The notes: generated from the letters alone by a model not told the origin. DNA of 64,000 nucleotides from Eutypa lata (GCA_022661535.1 JAKULF010000013.1:1196384-1260383), one strand, 5' to 3'. Counted from the stretch's first letter, positions 48,441-64,000 are shown. Translations and numbers: made by a program.

Positions 48441-51400
48441 TAATTTATAAAATTATTAATTATTTATACGTTAATTTTTTAAATTTAATTATTAATTATT
48501 TTATAATTATAAATAATTATAATAATTATATAAAAATAATTTATAAATTTAAAGTTTTAATTATTTTAAAAGATTTTTAATTAATATAATTAAATAATAA
48601 AACCATTAATTATTTATTTAATTTTTAAAACTTAATTTAATTATTAATTAATTAAATTTATATATAAACGTAAAATTAATTATATATATAAAAATAATAA
48701 ATAAAAACTTTATATAATAATTAATATAATTTATAATAAAAAAAGTTTATAATATTATAATTAAATTTATAAATTTTAAATTTTAAATTTTATATAAAAT
48801 AAATAAAATAAATATTTTTTTATTTTTAAATATTTTTATATAAATTTAATTTTCGATTTTAAATTTAAATTAAGTTATTATAATTAATTTAAAGTTAAAT
48901 ATTAAAAGTAAATTTTATTATAAATATTATTATTTATAAAATTATATTTTTTTTATTAAAATAATAAACGAAACTTAATTTAATACGTATAAAATAAATA
49001 ATAATTTAATATTATTTATATTTATTATTTAAAATAATTCTTTAATATATTATTCTTTATTTAAACGAATATTATTAATAAAGTTTAATTTAAAAATATA
49101 AATCTTTAAAAATTAATTAATTTTATTAAAATTCTTAATAATAATTATTTTAATAATAATTTTTATAAATTTCGTAAAACGTTTTTTATTTATATTAAAT
49201 AATAACAAGTTATTAACGTATAAAATTATAATATCTTTTACTTTAAAATTTAAATAAATAATATTATTTAATAATAAATGTATATAACTTAATTATTTTA
49301 AAATTATTTTAATTTTTATTTATTAAATTATATATTTAAATCTTTTTTTAATAATAAAAATATTTTTATAAACATATTTCTTTAATTTATTATTAAAATA
49401 TATTATAATAGAATTTCTTTATATTATATATTAATCGTTTATAATTATAATAACGTCGTTATAATTAATAAAATAAATTTAAATAAATTTCGATTAATAT
49501 TTCTTTATATTTTTATAAATATTATTTTTATTTATAAATTTCTTTCGAAATTTAATAAAAAGCTTTTTAATATTAAATTATTTTTAAATATTAAAAAAGT
49601 TTAATTTTTTATAAAAACCTTTAAAAATATTATTTATATATAAAAATAAATTTATAAATTTACGTTTTTAATTATTTATAACTTTATTATTAATATAATT
49701 AAATTTAAAATTATATTTATAAATATTCTTTTTAAATAATTTATATTTAAAATAATTTAATTATATTTTTAATATATTTTTTTAAAAACGTTATATATTA
49801 TTATAATATCGAATAACTTTATATAATAAATAAATATATTATTATTATACGAAAAAAAAGAAAATAAGTTTAAGTTATAAATATCGTTTCGCCGACTTAT
49901 ATATAACGTTATAAAGTTATAATAATAACTTTAAATTAATTTTTAATATCGTAATATATATATATATTATTTCTTTATTTTAAAATAATTACGTTTATAT
50001 TTAATAAATTACTTTTTATTGTTTATTCGTTTTATTATTAAAAATAACGTTATTATTATTATCTTAAATATTAATCTTTTATTTTATTAATTTAATAACG
50101 AAATTATTTTTAAATCTTTTTTAAAGAAATTTAAATTATATTTTTTAAATTAAAAAAATATTTAATTTCGTAAATCTTTTATATATTATAACGTAAAAAA
50201 TTATAAAAAGAATAAAGTTTTTATTAATAATATAATATAACTTTTGTTTTATATTTTAATTAAATAATTATTTAAATTAAAGTTTTTAAAATTTATAAAT
50301 GTTTTTAAGAAAATAAATAATTAAAATTAAAATTAAAATTAAAATATTTTTAATAAAACTTTATAAAAAGTATATTTTTAATTAATATTTATTTTATTTT
50401 ATTAATTATTTTAATAATTATCTTTATAATATAATTTTAAATATATATAAAGATTTTTATAAAAATTACGTAAACTTTAACTTCGTTTTATATAAATTTA
50501 ATAACGCGTTTTATAATTTTATTTTAATATTAATTATAAAATAATAATAATTAAAGTTTAATATTTCGGTTTTTATAAAATTCGTATATTTTAAATATAT
50601 TAAATTCGTATTTGTTATTTAATTTTAAAAGTTAAATTATTATTAAATTAATATTATAATATTAATTATAATTTTTAATTATTAAATTGTATTATAATTT
50701 ATTACATATTAATATAAATTATATTATATTTATATTTTATTATATAATTTCGTATATATAAATTAATTTCTTTAAAAAGCTTTTTATTTTTATTATATTA
50801 TAAATCGTATAAAATAAAACTTTAATATTTTTAAATTTAAAATTAATATTATAAAATCGTTTAATATTAAAATAATAAAATTAATAATATTATAAAATAA
50901 CCTTTTTTATAATATTTCTTTTATAAGACCTTTTAAATTATTATTAAATCTAAATATAAGATATTAAAAAATAATTAATTTATCGTTATTATTTTTTAAT
51001 ATATAATTTTATTTATTATTATTAAATTTATATTTAAATATATTTAAAATTTATAATAATAACTTTTATTTTTTTATATTAATTATTATAAAATACCTTT
51101 TATTTAACGATTTTAAAATATTATAATTTAAATAAATCTTTTTTATATATTATATTTCGTTAAAATATATTATATTATTAAATTTTAATTAAATTTATTA
51201 AATTTATTTATTTATTATATAACGAAATTAATAATTAAAACGTAAATACAATTCATTTTAATTCTTATATTAAAATAACTTTATTTTATATTTTTAATTA
51301 TTTTTTAATTAAATCGTTAAACTTATTTATAATATTAATATTTAAATCGTTATTTTATAATAATTAAATTTTCGTATTATGTTTAAAAAAGTTTTAAAAA

Positions 51401-54400
51401 ATTATTATTTAATAAATAATAATCGTAACGTTTAAAACGCTTTTATATATAACTCTTTTAATATTTCTTCGTTTTTAATGCTTTTTTATTTAACGAGAAT
51501 TAAATTTATAACGTTTTTTAATGAAATTTATTAATATATAATATTAAAAGTTAATTTATTATATTATTGAAATAACTTTATTAATACGTTTCGTTTAATA
51601 AAAATAATTATTAAAAAAGAAAACCTTTATAAATATTTTATATTTAATTAAAATAATTAAATCGTTTATATTAAATAAATAATTATTATTATTATTAATA
51701 ATGTTTTATTTTTTTTATTTTTATTATTATTCTTTTCGTTTTTATAATATTAAAATATATATTTATATTAATTATAATAAAAATAAAAGATTTATTTTTA
51801 TTTTTTATAAAAGGTTTATTAATAATTTAAATAATAAAAAGTAATAATAAAAGTAAATATATTATTTTTTTTAAAAATAATAAACTTTTAAAGTTTTTAT
51901 TATATATATAATAAAAATTTTAATTTAAAAAACGAATATAAAAACTTAAATATTTTAATAATATTTAATTTATATTTATATTTTAATATAATAATAATTT
52001 TTTAATAATATATTTAAAACGATAATTATAAAACACTTTTTAATAAAATAAAATATATTTAATTTAAATTTATAATTAAAAAAAACAAAATTATAATCGA
52101 AATAATAACGAAAAAAAAACGAAACTTTATTATTATAATAATATTAAAATTAAAATTAAAATAATAAATTAAATAATTATATAATTAATTAAAATAATTA
52201 TTAATTTTTAAAAGAGTTAATAATAATAATAAAAACGAAAACGAAATTAAAATAAAATTAATTACGTATTTAAATTAAATTAATTATAAAATAATAACAA
52301 TTAAAGAAATATAAAAAACATTATTTTAAATAATTTTAAAAGATATTTAATTTTAAAACGATAATAACGATAAATTTATTAAAATTAATAAAGTTAAAAT
52401 CGTAAATATTATTATTAAAAATGTTAAAATTAATTCTTTAAATGTTATTATAAATATTAATAAATAAAAACAAATATATACGTAATTTTAAAAAAGTTAT
52501 ACGAAAATTATAATATTAAATAAAAGTTAAATTTATAAATAGAATTATAATATATAAAATAAAATAAAAGATAAACGATATTAAATTATAATATTACATT
52601 TAAACGTTTAATTTAACGAATTATTAAAATTACAATATGAATTAATATAAAATAATAATTCGCGATATTTATTAATTTAATTAAAAATATTAATATTATA
52701 AGTTAAAAATTATATATTAAAGAAATATTTTAATAAATATTAAATATAACGATAAATTAAATATAAAATAATTTTATCTTAAAGCTTTAAAAAAACAAAA
52801 AGAAAACGATAATAATAATAATAATAATAATATTTAAAAAATTTAAAATAACGAAAAACTTAATTAAAATAAAAACGATTAATTATATTATTTTAAATAT
52901 AATAAATACGGTTATTTAAAAAATAATTATTTAAAAAGATAATAAAAAAAATTAAATTAATAATTAATTATATTAATTAATAACTTTAAATATAATAAAA
53001 AAATTATATAAAAAAGTAAAATAAAAAATATATATTAATTATTAAAATAATAAAAAATAAATATAAATTTATTATTTCTTTAAAAATTAATAAAAGATTA
53101 ATAAAAATAATTAACCTTTAAAATTTTTATTATATATATAATATAATTATAAAATTATAAATTAATTTATTTCGTTTATTTAAATAAAACTTTTAATTTA
53201 AAAAAATATAAAAAACTTAAACTTTTTAATAATATTTACTTTATATTTATATTTTAATAAAACTTATTAAATTAATTTTCTTTTTATAAATTTAATTTTT
53301 TAAATTTTCTTTTATTATTATTTATTAAAATATATAATATTTTATTTTTATATAATTTATTAAAACTTTTAATAAATTTATAAATTAAATAATTAAGTAT
53401 TTATAATATAAAGTTTATAATTTTATATTTATATATTTTAAGATTTATAAAATAAAAGATATTCTTTTTTTAAATTATATTTAAAATTATTAAATTCGAA
53501 AAATCTTTTATAAAAATTATTTTAAATATTTTATTAACGTATTATATTTTTATTTAAAAAAATAAATTATAAAGTTTTTAATATTTAAATTTTTAAAATT
53601 ATATTTATACTTAATTATTAAAAATATTATTTATATATTTTTATAATAACTTTTATAAATTTAATTTTAACGAATTTAAATAAATTTATTTTTTATAATT
53701 ATTTTTTTAAAAATAAAATTTAAAATATTACGTTAAAAGTTTTAATTATTAAAACTTTTAAAATAATTTTTTTATTTATATTTTAAAATTTTTTTAATTA
53801 ATTTATATAAAGTTTTATTCGTTTTTAAAAATTATAAAAAATAAACCTTTTAAATATTATAATTAAAATTATTTATATTTAAATTATTAAAATTTATATT
53901 ATAATAAAATAACTTTAAAAATTAATATAATTTATTTCTTTATTATATTTTAATATTATTAATTTTAATATTTAATATTATAATACAAAATAAAACGATA
54001 TAAAATTAATTAATTTATAATTTCGTTATATAAATAATAAATATAAAATATAATAAATTATAATAAAAAATTAAATATATTATTATAAATAATAATAATA
54101 TATTATATTTAAAAAATATAATATTTATATATAAAACGAAATTATTAAAGTTTCGTATAATAATTAAAATACGAAAAAATAAAAATTCGAAAAACGTATT
54201 TAAATAATTTAATATTAAACTTTATTATAATATATAAATTATAAATATTTTAAATATTTAAATAATTAAGTTATATATAATTATAAAGTTTAATTTAAAA
54301 TTTTAATATAATATTATATATATTTTTATTTTATTTATTAAATTATTTTATTTATTTAATTTTATTATTTTATTATTAATTAAATTATAATAATTTTTTA

Positions 54401-54639
54401 AAAATATAATTATTAATAAACTTTTAATTTATTATTTATAAATATTATAATAAAAATTTATAAAGTTTAATTATTTAAATTAAAAAAATTTAAAATTTTA
54501 AAAAAAATTTAATATATAATTAAATTTATTATAAAATTAATATTAATAAAAAATATTTATATTATTTTAATATTAATTTATTATTTCTTATTATTAATAT
54601 AATTTATTTTTTAATTTAAATCTTTTTTATAATAATTAT

Positions 54640-54865
54640 ATTTAAAAAATATTTTTATTTTAAGTTTTTCGAAAATTAATCGTAAAATTTAAAGTAAAAT
54701 TAAAATTAATACGAATAACGAATATTAATAATAATATCTTTTTGTAATTAATTTATTTTAAGTTAATAAAAATTTAATTTCGAGTTAATTTAAAGTTAAT
54801 TAACGTTAATTTTTTAATTAATTTTAAAAAAGATTTAATATTTTAATTAAATATACGTTATATAA
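54640..54865 (+). repeat. A-B element, left-end fragment
   Basis: Close match to the left end of the family for about 225 bp, after which similarity stops abruptly. Confidence 0.6.
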
Positions 54866-57800
54866 TTATTTTTATTATTGTTTTATTTAAATATTAATTT
54901 TATTTTATTAAGCTTTATTTTTTTATTCGTTAATGTTTCGCTTTTAATTTCTTTTTTTATTTATATATTTTTTTATTTAAAAATATTTATAATAAATTTA
55001 ATTATAAAGTAAAAAACTTATTTTCGATATAATATATAATAAGATTTAAATTAATTTATTAATTTTCGTATTAATTATTATATTATAAATTATTATAATT
55101 TATATCGTTAAATTTAATAAATTTAAATAAGTTTTTTATTATTTAATTATAAATAATATTAACTTTTAATAATATTAAATTTTTAAAGTTATAATTTAAA
55201 CATTAAATATTATTATTAAAAATAAACGAATTATTATTAAAATTAATTTCCTTTTTATTATTTATTTTATTTATTATTAAAACTTTATTTATTAATTTTT
55301 TAACGATAAATATTATTTAAATAAACGAAATACTTTTAATATATCGACGATAATTATTATTTAAAAATTATAAGTTAATATTTAACGTCGTTATAAAATT
55401 TAACGTCGTTATAATAAAGAATTTTCTTAAATATTTAATTTTTAAAAATTAACTTTATAATAATAATAACGTTAAAATTTTTAAATTAAGTTATCTTTAT
55501 TATAATTTAACGAGCTTAATTTTTTATTCGAAAAGCGTTCGATTCGTAACCGAAATCGTAATAAATCGAATTAATATAATTCGCGTAATAAATTTAAATT
55601 ATTTCGTTTATTCGGCTTTATTTATAATTATAATTTTAAACGTTTATTTAAACTTTAAAATCTTATTAATTGTTTTCGTTTTATACGTAATTTAATTAAT
55701 CGTTTCTTTTTACGTAATTTAATTAATCGTTTTAAAATACATTTAAAATTTAATGTAGTTTTTCGTAATTTTAATGAAATATTATTTATATATAATAAAA
55801 ATAATTAAAAAGTTTTAATTATATAAAAAAATGTTAATATTAAAAAATAATTTAATAAAGCTTTTATAATAAAAAAAATAATTTATTATTTTCGTTATTA
55901 AAAAAAATAATTTAATATTTATTTATTACGAAATAATATTTATAAAAAATATTATAATAAAAATAATAAAAAAAAATAATATATTAAATTTATATTTAAT
56001 AAAGAATTATTTAAATTTCGAAAATATTTTATTTTCGTTATTTTTATTAAAACTTTTTAAAAAATATTTATTATAAAGGTTTATATAAACGTTAATATTT
56101 ATATAATAAGTTTATTTTTTTATTATATAAATATTATTAATTTTTTTTAAATTTATAATTAATAATATAAATATCGTAATTATATTATTTATTTTTTTTA
56201 TAATATTAATAAAGTTTATAATAAATTATCTTTTTTATTTAAAGATTTTAATATTATTATTTTTTATTTTATTAAAAATAAAGTAATGTTAAAAATATAA
56301 TAATAATTTCGGCGTTAATTTTATATTTATAAATAAATAATCGAATAATAACTTAATTATTTATTTTATTATTATTTTAAATATCGTGATTTTATTTTAA
56401 ATCGTTATAATTTTTTTTTTCGAAAAATAATTTTATTTTTAATTAATTTTATATTTAAAAAGTTATAAATATTAATAATATATTTATAAATATTAAATTA
56501 ATAAATAAAATTAATAATAAAAATATTAATATATATAATAAAATTATTATTTTAAATATATTAATAAATTAATTCGAATTAAATTAACTTTATATTTATT
56601 TAAATTTTAAATTTATTTTTTTTTAATTTTTTTATATTAAAACTTAAAAAAAGCTTATTATTTATTTATGCTTTTTATACGCCGTATTTTTATTAATAAA
56701 TTTAATTATTTATAAGTTTTATTTTTCTTTATTTATTTATCGTTATTTTTTAAAAAAGTTATTAATTTTATAAAACTTTATTAACGTAATATATTTTATT
56801 AAAAATATATTAAATATATTATAAAGGAAAAAAATAAACGCTTTATAAAATATTATAATTTTCGTTATATTATTTTAAATACGTTAATGTAATATTAAGT
56901 TTATAATTATAATGAGTTTTATATTAATAAATATTATCGTAAATAATTTATTAATAAAAAAGATTTACGAAAAGCTTTAAAAAATTTAAATATTTTTAAA
57001 GTTTAAATTTTATTTAATTAAATTTTACGTTATATTAATAATTTTAAAAGAATATATTTATTTTAATATTAAAAAAATCTAAATATAAAGTATTTATTTA
57101 TTATTTAAATACTTTTTTAATATTTATAACTTTAAATTTAATAAATTTTTATTAATAAAGTTTATATTAATATATGTTAAATTTTAATCGTTAAAAAACT
57201 TTAAACGAAAAGTTATATATGTTATTTTTTCGTTAATTATTACGAAAAAACCATTACATTATAATATAACATTTTTATTTAAAAAATAAGTTTTTTTATA
57301 ATATTATTTTAATATAAAAATTTAATTTAAAGGATTTTTAATTTTAATTTAAATAATAAAGCCGTAATAATAATTATTTTTATAAGTTATATTAATTTAA
57401 TAATAATCTTTTTTTTAATATATTTAATAAAAAATTTCGAATTAAATTCGTTAAGATATTAAGATATTACGTTATCGTTATAAATTTAAAATTAAAGATT
57501 ATAAATTAAAGCGATAATATTAATAATTTTTTAAGTTTAAATTTAATTAAAGTAAATATTATTTAAAAATAATTTAATAATATTATAAAATATTATTAAC
57601 GTTATTATTATTTAAGTTTATATTATTTTTAAATTAATAAAAAAATAATATAAATAATTAAAAAAAAAGTAAATTTATTTTTAAATTTATATATCGTTTT
57701 TATTATTTAAAAGAAATACGAAATGTTTTTATATTAATTATAAAAGTTAATAAAAATTAATAATTTTTTAATTCGTAATATAATAATATTTATTTAAATT

Positions 57801-60800
57801 AATATAATTCTTTAATTAATTTATATTAACTTATTAATATTAATGTTTTACTTTATATTAATATTAATATTATTATTAATTACGTTATTAAATATTATAA
57901 TAAAGTTAAAATTATTATATTTATTTATACGTAAATTATAAAGTTTATTTTATCTTTAATTTTAAATATAAGCTTAATGTTATCTTTTATATTTAAAATT
58001 ATAAATAAATTAATAAATAAAAAGAATTATTTAATTTAAAAAGTTTATTATATATTATATAAACTTTTTTTATAAAAGAATAATTAAGTAATATAAAGGA
58101 TTAATTATTATTTTTTTAATAAATATATACGTATAATAAATATAATAAAAAATGTTAATAAAATAAAGAAATTTTTAACGATATATAATAAGTATTTAAA
58201 TCGTTTTTAAGTTATAAATAATGTTTTTTATTTTAAATTTTTAAAGAATTAAAACTTTTTAATTTATAATTTAAATAAATAAAAGAAATAAAAATTATCG
58301 ATTATATTTAAGGTTTTATATTATTATTTTTAATATAAATTTATATATAATTATTAATAATATTTTAATTTTTATAAAATAAAGTTTTTATTAAAGTATT
58401 TTTATCGAAATTATAATAAGCTTTTTAATACGAAAAAGAAATATTAATTTTTAATATATTAAAAAATATATAAAAATTATTTATTAAATTATAATTATTT
58501 TAATAATTATTATAACGAATTAAATCGATTTAATTTAATATTTATAAAAAATAAATTTAAAGTTTATATTAAAAAAGAAAATATTATTTTAAAAGATTAA
58601 TAAAAAATAACTTAAATAATGTTTAATATATAATTAAAAAAAAAAACTTATAAATTTTTTAAGTTATAAAAATATTAACTTTAATTTTAATTAAAGTTTT
58701 TATATTATACGTTATATTTATAAAAACTTTATTATTAAAAATTATTAAACTTAACTTTAAAAATAAATTATATATAATTATAATGTAAAAGATTTATTTT
58801 AAAAAATAATTAATATTTTAAATTTAAAATAACGTATTTTATATAATATAATATTAAATTATTATTTATAATTACGATTTATTTTTAATTTATTATTTCT
58901 TTCTTTATATATTTAAATAAATAAAGATAACGATATAAAAAAGTTTTATTTTATAAAGATATTATTTTTATATTTATAACAAGTTATATTAAAAATAAAA
59001 CTTTTTATTATTTAAATAATTTTTATTAATATTATTAATAATTAAATTAATAAATAAATTTTATATTTTCTTTTATATTTATTTATTAATAATTAATATA
59101 AATCATTATTAAAAATATTAATTACGTTAAATGCTTTTTAACGTTAATTTAATAATGTTTATTATTTAATTATAAACGAAAAAAGTATATTAAAATTAAA
59201 AGTTTTTATTTAAATTAATATACAACTTTATAAAATCTTTTCGTAACGCCGAAATAAAGTATTTAATAACTTAAATGTTATTTTAATAAAAGACTTTTTT
59301 TAGGTTTTTTTAATAATAAATAAAGCTTTTTATTTTTTTAAAAATAAATTAAATATAAAAAGAATTATTAATCGTAATATATATCGTTTTTTTAATAAGT
59401 TAATCTTTTTAATAATTATTTAATAATAATAAAAAAACGATTAAATTAAATTTCGTTAAGTTTTATTAAAGTTATATTAAATTAAAATATTTATATTTTT
59501 ATAAAAATTATTTATTTTACGTTATATTATAAAGTTTTTTATTATAAAAATTAATAACTTTTTTAATATTATTTATATTTATATTATTAAAGCTTAAGTT
59601 AAATAATATAATTATAAATATATATTAAGCTTAAATAATTTCGTTTTATAAATAAAAGTTTTTTATAAAAATATTAAAGCTTAATTAACAAAATTTTAAA
59701 AAGTTAAAAATTTATTTAAATCTTTTTTAATTTATATTAATTATAAAGTTATATTAATATATAACTTATAAAGTTTTAAAAGTTTAATAAATAATGTTTA
59801 AAGTATTATTTATAATATTTTTTAAACTAGCAACGATAATTTTATTAAGAATTTTTCAAAAATAATAATAATAAATTTCGATAATTATATAAAACCGTTT
59901 TTTAAAAATTTTTAAAATTATTATAAAAAATAAATAATGTTTATTTTACGTATACATTAAGAATTCGTATTAAAGAATAATACGTATTATTAAAAGTAAT
60001 TTTTTTTAATTATATTATATATTATTATTATATATAAATTATAAAGTATTATATTAAAAAAAAATATTTAATATTTTAATATTTAAGTTTAATTTCGAGT
60101 TTTTTTATATTATTATTTTTCGTATATTTACATTAAAAAACTTAATATTTAATGTTTTATTTAATCGTAATTAAACTTATTAAAAAGTTTTAAATCGATT
60201 TATATAATTAAAGATTATAAATTATAAAAAAGAATAATTAAATATATTAAAAAAGCATTTTACGAGTTTAAATTACGTTAAATTTAACTTATATATATAA
60301 TAATTTCTTCGTTTAAATAATTATTAAATAAAAAAAATAATAAAAATAATTAAAAATTTATTACGAAAAGTTATTTATTATTAATCGATAACGAATTTAA
60401 TAAATTATTTAAGTTTTTATATTTTAAGTATAAACTTTAAATTTTAAACGAGTTATTTAATTAATAATAAAATATATACGGTTTATAAATTTTAATATTT
60501 TATAATTAAATATAAAATTTAAATTTAATAAAAATCTATTATTTTATAAATGCGTTTTTATATATTAAACGTATTTTAAAAATTATATTTTTTATTTATT
60601 AATAAAATATATATAATAATAATATAATAAAGTAAATAAATATAAAAGATTTTATTTAAAAATAAAAAAATACTTTTAATATATACTTAAAGTATAAGTA
60701 AAAAAGTTTAATTATAATAATAAAAAACCGAGTTTTAAATATAATATTAAAAATTAAATTTAATTATTTAAAATTAAAAAATATTTACGCTTTATTAATT

Positions 60801-60914
60801 AATTATATTACGAAATTAAAAAATTTAACGAATTTTTAACGAAAGTTTAAATTATATTTAAAATATTTTTAACGATTAAAATTAACTTTTCGTTAAATTA
60901 CTTTATAATTAAAT

Positions 60915-61015
60915 TAAGTTTATTATTATTATTATTGCCGTTATTATTATTATTATCGTTTTTATTATTATTATTATTAAAGTTATTAAAAGCATTATTA
61001 TTTTTATTATTATTT
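60915..61015. repeat. TTA/ATT-rich microsatellite
   Basis: Interrupted trinucleotide ATT repeats. Confidence 0.85.
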
Positions 61016-62174
61016 ATTATAATTTTTTAAACGAAAGTTATTTTTCGTTTAAAAGCGACGATTTTAATAATTTAAATTATATAATCTTTATTTTAAAAAA
61101 TAAATAAATAGTTATTTATCGTTTAAAAATAAACTTTTCGATAACGAGTTAAAAGATATTAAATTTCTTAATAATTAAAAAGTAATTTAAAAAAGCTTAT
61201 AATAATTATTAAAAAAGTAAAAATACGAAAATTAAAATAATTTCGTTTTTTATTTATTACGCGTTAATATTTAATACGAATAATTTATTTCGATTAATCG
61301 TTAATAATAACTTTATAAATTACGATTAATTTATAAATTATTTATAACTATTACGTTAACTTTTTCGATTAAATTAAACTTAAAGTAATAAATTAAAATC
61401 GTTTAATAAAACGCAAAAAATAAACGTTATTAAATAATCGTAAATTTAATATAATAATTAAAAATATTATTTTATATAAACTTATTATTTATATTAAGTT
61501 ATTAATCGTTATTAACATTTAAAATAACTTTAAAATAAATTAAAAATTAAACGATTAACTTTTAAAAACGAATAACTTTAAAAGTTATTTTAATTAAAAT
61601 TTATTTATTAAAATTATCATTAATAAATAATTATTAAATCGAAAGTAAAATAATTTATAAAATCGTAAATATTACGGTTTTTATTATAATCTTTATAAAT
61701 AAATTTATTAAAGTTTTCGAAAATGTATTTTATATTAAAAAAAAAGTTAAGTTTAAATTAAAATATATTTAAACTTTTCGAATAATAATAACGATAAATT
61801 AAAATACGTTTTATTAAAATAATTATTAAACGATTATCGAAATACGCGTTACGAGTTAATTTTTTTTTTAATAAATATTTTAATAATATAAAAATTTAAT
61901 AATAATTAATTAAAAAATTAAAAATAAAACGTTTAAAATTATTTAACGAAACGTTAACTTTAACGAAAATAAAAAGTAATATTATTATTATTATTAAAAA
62001 AGAATTTTTTTTTTTACGTAATAAGCGAATGTTTATTAATATATAAGCGAATTTATTATATAATAACTTTAATAATTAATTAAAGCATAAATTATATTTA
62101 AAAAAAAAGATATTATAAATAAATTAATATATAATAATAACGTAATTTAACGTAAAGTTATAATTTAATTTACT

Positions 62175-62480
62175 TTAATAAAAGTTAAAGTTTAAATTTC
62201 GTATAAAGTAAAAAAAGTAATTATTTTTTTATTTTTAAATATTTTTATATAAATTTAATTTTAAATTTTAAATTTAAATTAACTTATTATAATTAATTTA
62301 AAGTTAAAAATTAAGTTTATATTTTATTATAAATGTTATTATTTATATATATAAAATATAACCTTTAAATCGACGTATATTATTAACTTATAAAGTAAAA
62401 TTTTTTCGTTTAAAAATTAAAAAAAAAGTTTTTAAAGCTTGTTTATAAGCGTAAAGTCGTATTTTTTTATTATTATAATA
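62175..62480 (+). repeat. A-B element, right-end fragment
   Basis: Matches the right end seen at 21915-22215 and 25735-26045, without the left end immediately before it. Confidence 0.6.
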
Positions 62481-63817
62481 ATAAGAAAAATTTTATATAT
62501 AATATTTTTAATATCGTTTATTATTATAAAAAATTTATTAAATTTATAATAATATATAAATATTAATAAAGAAAAATTATTTTTAAATTTAATAAAATTA
62601 AAAATTAATATAAATAATTAATTTATTTTTAAAATTTTACGATTTTTTTATTTTTAAAATAAAACAATTTAATTATTAAAATTTTAATTATATTAAAAAG
62701 TTTTAAATTTAAATTTAAATTTAATTTAAAAAGATTATTATTAATAACGTAATTATTATAATTTTTAATAATAAAAAAAGTTTTTTTATTTTTCGTTATT
62801 ATTAATATTAATATATTTCGTAAATTCTTTAAAATAAAATTAATAAAACGTTATTATAATTAATATATTTATTTTTTTATAAATTTTTTAATTATTAATT
62901 TATAAAATTAAAATTATTATTATATTTAAATATGCGAATAATTATTAATATTAAATAATATTTAAAAATAAATTATATATTATTATTTAATAAACTTTAT
63001 AAAAGCTTTATAATAAATTTTAATTATATATTAATTTATATATTTTAAAAATCGTACGTAATATTTCGAAATATTTTTAATATTTAACTTTTTATTATTA
63101 TTATAAATTATTATTAAAATACTTTATTTATTAATATAATATAATAATAACATTTTAATTTTAAATTATTTATAATATAAAGGTTTTATAATTAACTTTT
63201 AATTTAATAAATATTATTAAATTATATTTTAAATTATATTATACGAAATAAATTCTTTATATTAATAAAATCTTTAATATAATTTATATATAAATAAATA
63301 AATATTATATTCGTTTATTTTTATCTTTTTCTTTTTTATTTATATATAAAACTTATTATAATATTAAAGATTAATTTAAAGTTATAATTACGGCTTTATA
63401 ACGTCGTATATAAAGCGATAAAACGGCATTTATAATTTAAACTTTGTTTTTCTTTTTTTATATAATAATAATATATTTATTTGTTATATAAAGTTATTTA
63501 ATATTATAATAAAACTTAATATTTTAAAAAATAAATTTAAAAATATAATTTCTTTTAAATTTAAATAATAATTTATAAAACTTTATTAAATTATATTAAT
63601 ATATAATAAATAAATTAAAGAAATTTTAATTTAAAATAAACTTTTATTAAATCTTTTTTATTAATATTTATATATTAAAATAATAATATAAATTAATTAT
63701 TTTTATAAACGTTTATATTTAATAAAAAATAAATCTTTTTAATAATATTTAATAATATTTTATTTATATAAATTATTTTCGTATATAAAATATTATAAAT
63801 TATATTATAATTAAAAA

Positions 63818-63818
63818 A

Positions 63819-63907
<89 letters not shown>
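63818..63907. repeat. Long perfect (ATT)n microsatellite
   Basis: About 90 bp of uninterrupted ATT trinucleotide repeat near the right end of the window. Confidence 0.95.
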
Positions 63908-64000
63908 TAAATTAAAAGAATAATAACGTTTTAATGTTTTTTAAATATAATTAAAATCATAATAATAATATATAAATATAATAAATATTTAATATATTTT

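Larger units (their letters stand above)
41985..64000. repeat. AT-rich RIP-mutated block
   Basis: Twenty-two kilobases without an open frame, with CpA depletion as elsewhere. Recognisable parts are a reverse family C segment (about 43300-43490), A-B fragments and copies, element D copy 2 and microsatellites, listed separately. I could not assign 49000-54600 or 54900-62170 beyond decayed transposon-like DNA. Confidence 0.8.

Noticed and set aside
55537..55545. tRNA or SINE B-box (GTTCGATTC)
   Set aside because: The flanking bases cannot form a T-arm stem and no A-box was found at the right distance.

Overview
This window is nuclear DNA of a filamentous ascomycete (Pezizomycotina). The genes have short spliceosomal introns (52-103 bp, GTRNGY donors, CTAAC/CTGAC-like branch sites), a fungal Zn2Cys6 regulator is present, and the genome is bipartite. 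Islands of ordinary base composition carry intact genes. They are separated by very AT-rich blocks, about 50 kb in total, with no open frame of even 60 codons. In those blocks CpA/TpG dinucleotides are rare while CpG and CpT survive, the footprint expected of repeat-induced point mutation (RIP) acting on transposable elements.

Layout. 1-4975: RIP block. 4976-15720: main gene island, with an unassigned, probably decayed stretch (5.1-6.0 kb), a cytochrome P450 (minus), a BBE-like FAD-linked oxidase (plus, divergent from the P450 across a 741-bp shared promoter) and a large FAD monooxygenase fused to a polytopic membrane domain (minus). 15720-18195: RIP block. 18196-19570: a 1.4-kb island holding one AflR-type Zn2Cys6 transcription factor. 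19575-29215: RIP block with two copies of a long dispersed element, a 19-bp satellite and a RIP-destroyed Ty3/gypsy reverse transcriptase. 29218-29830: small repeat-rich island with two strong hairpins. 29830-37880: RIP block holding a 2.6-kb inverted pair of one element. 37885-41985: second gene island with a DMATS-family aromatic prenyltransferase and a small cupin, both minus. 41985-64000: RIP block with further copies of the same repeat families.

How the genes may work together (inference). Prenyltransferase, FAD monooxygenase with membrane domain, P450, BBE-like oxidase, cupin and a pathway-type regulator form a plausible secondary-metabolite cluster, split by transposon-derived DNA, for a prenylated and oxidatively cyclised aromatic (perhaps indole) compound. 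No PKS or NRPS is in the window. The most interesting gene is the monooxygenase-membrane fusion: it could combine in one chain the prenyl epoxidation and cyclisation steps that indole-diterpene pathways do with two proteins. The most unusual DNA feature is a pair of inverted-repeat-bounded segments, each found in opposite orientations in different copies of one element whose flanks stay in the same orientation.
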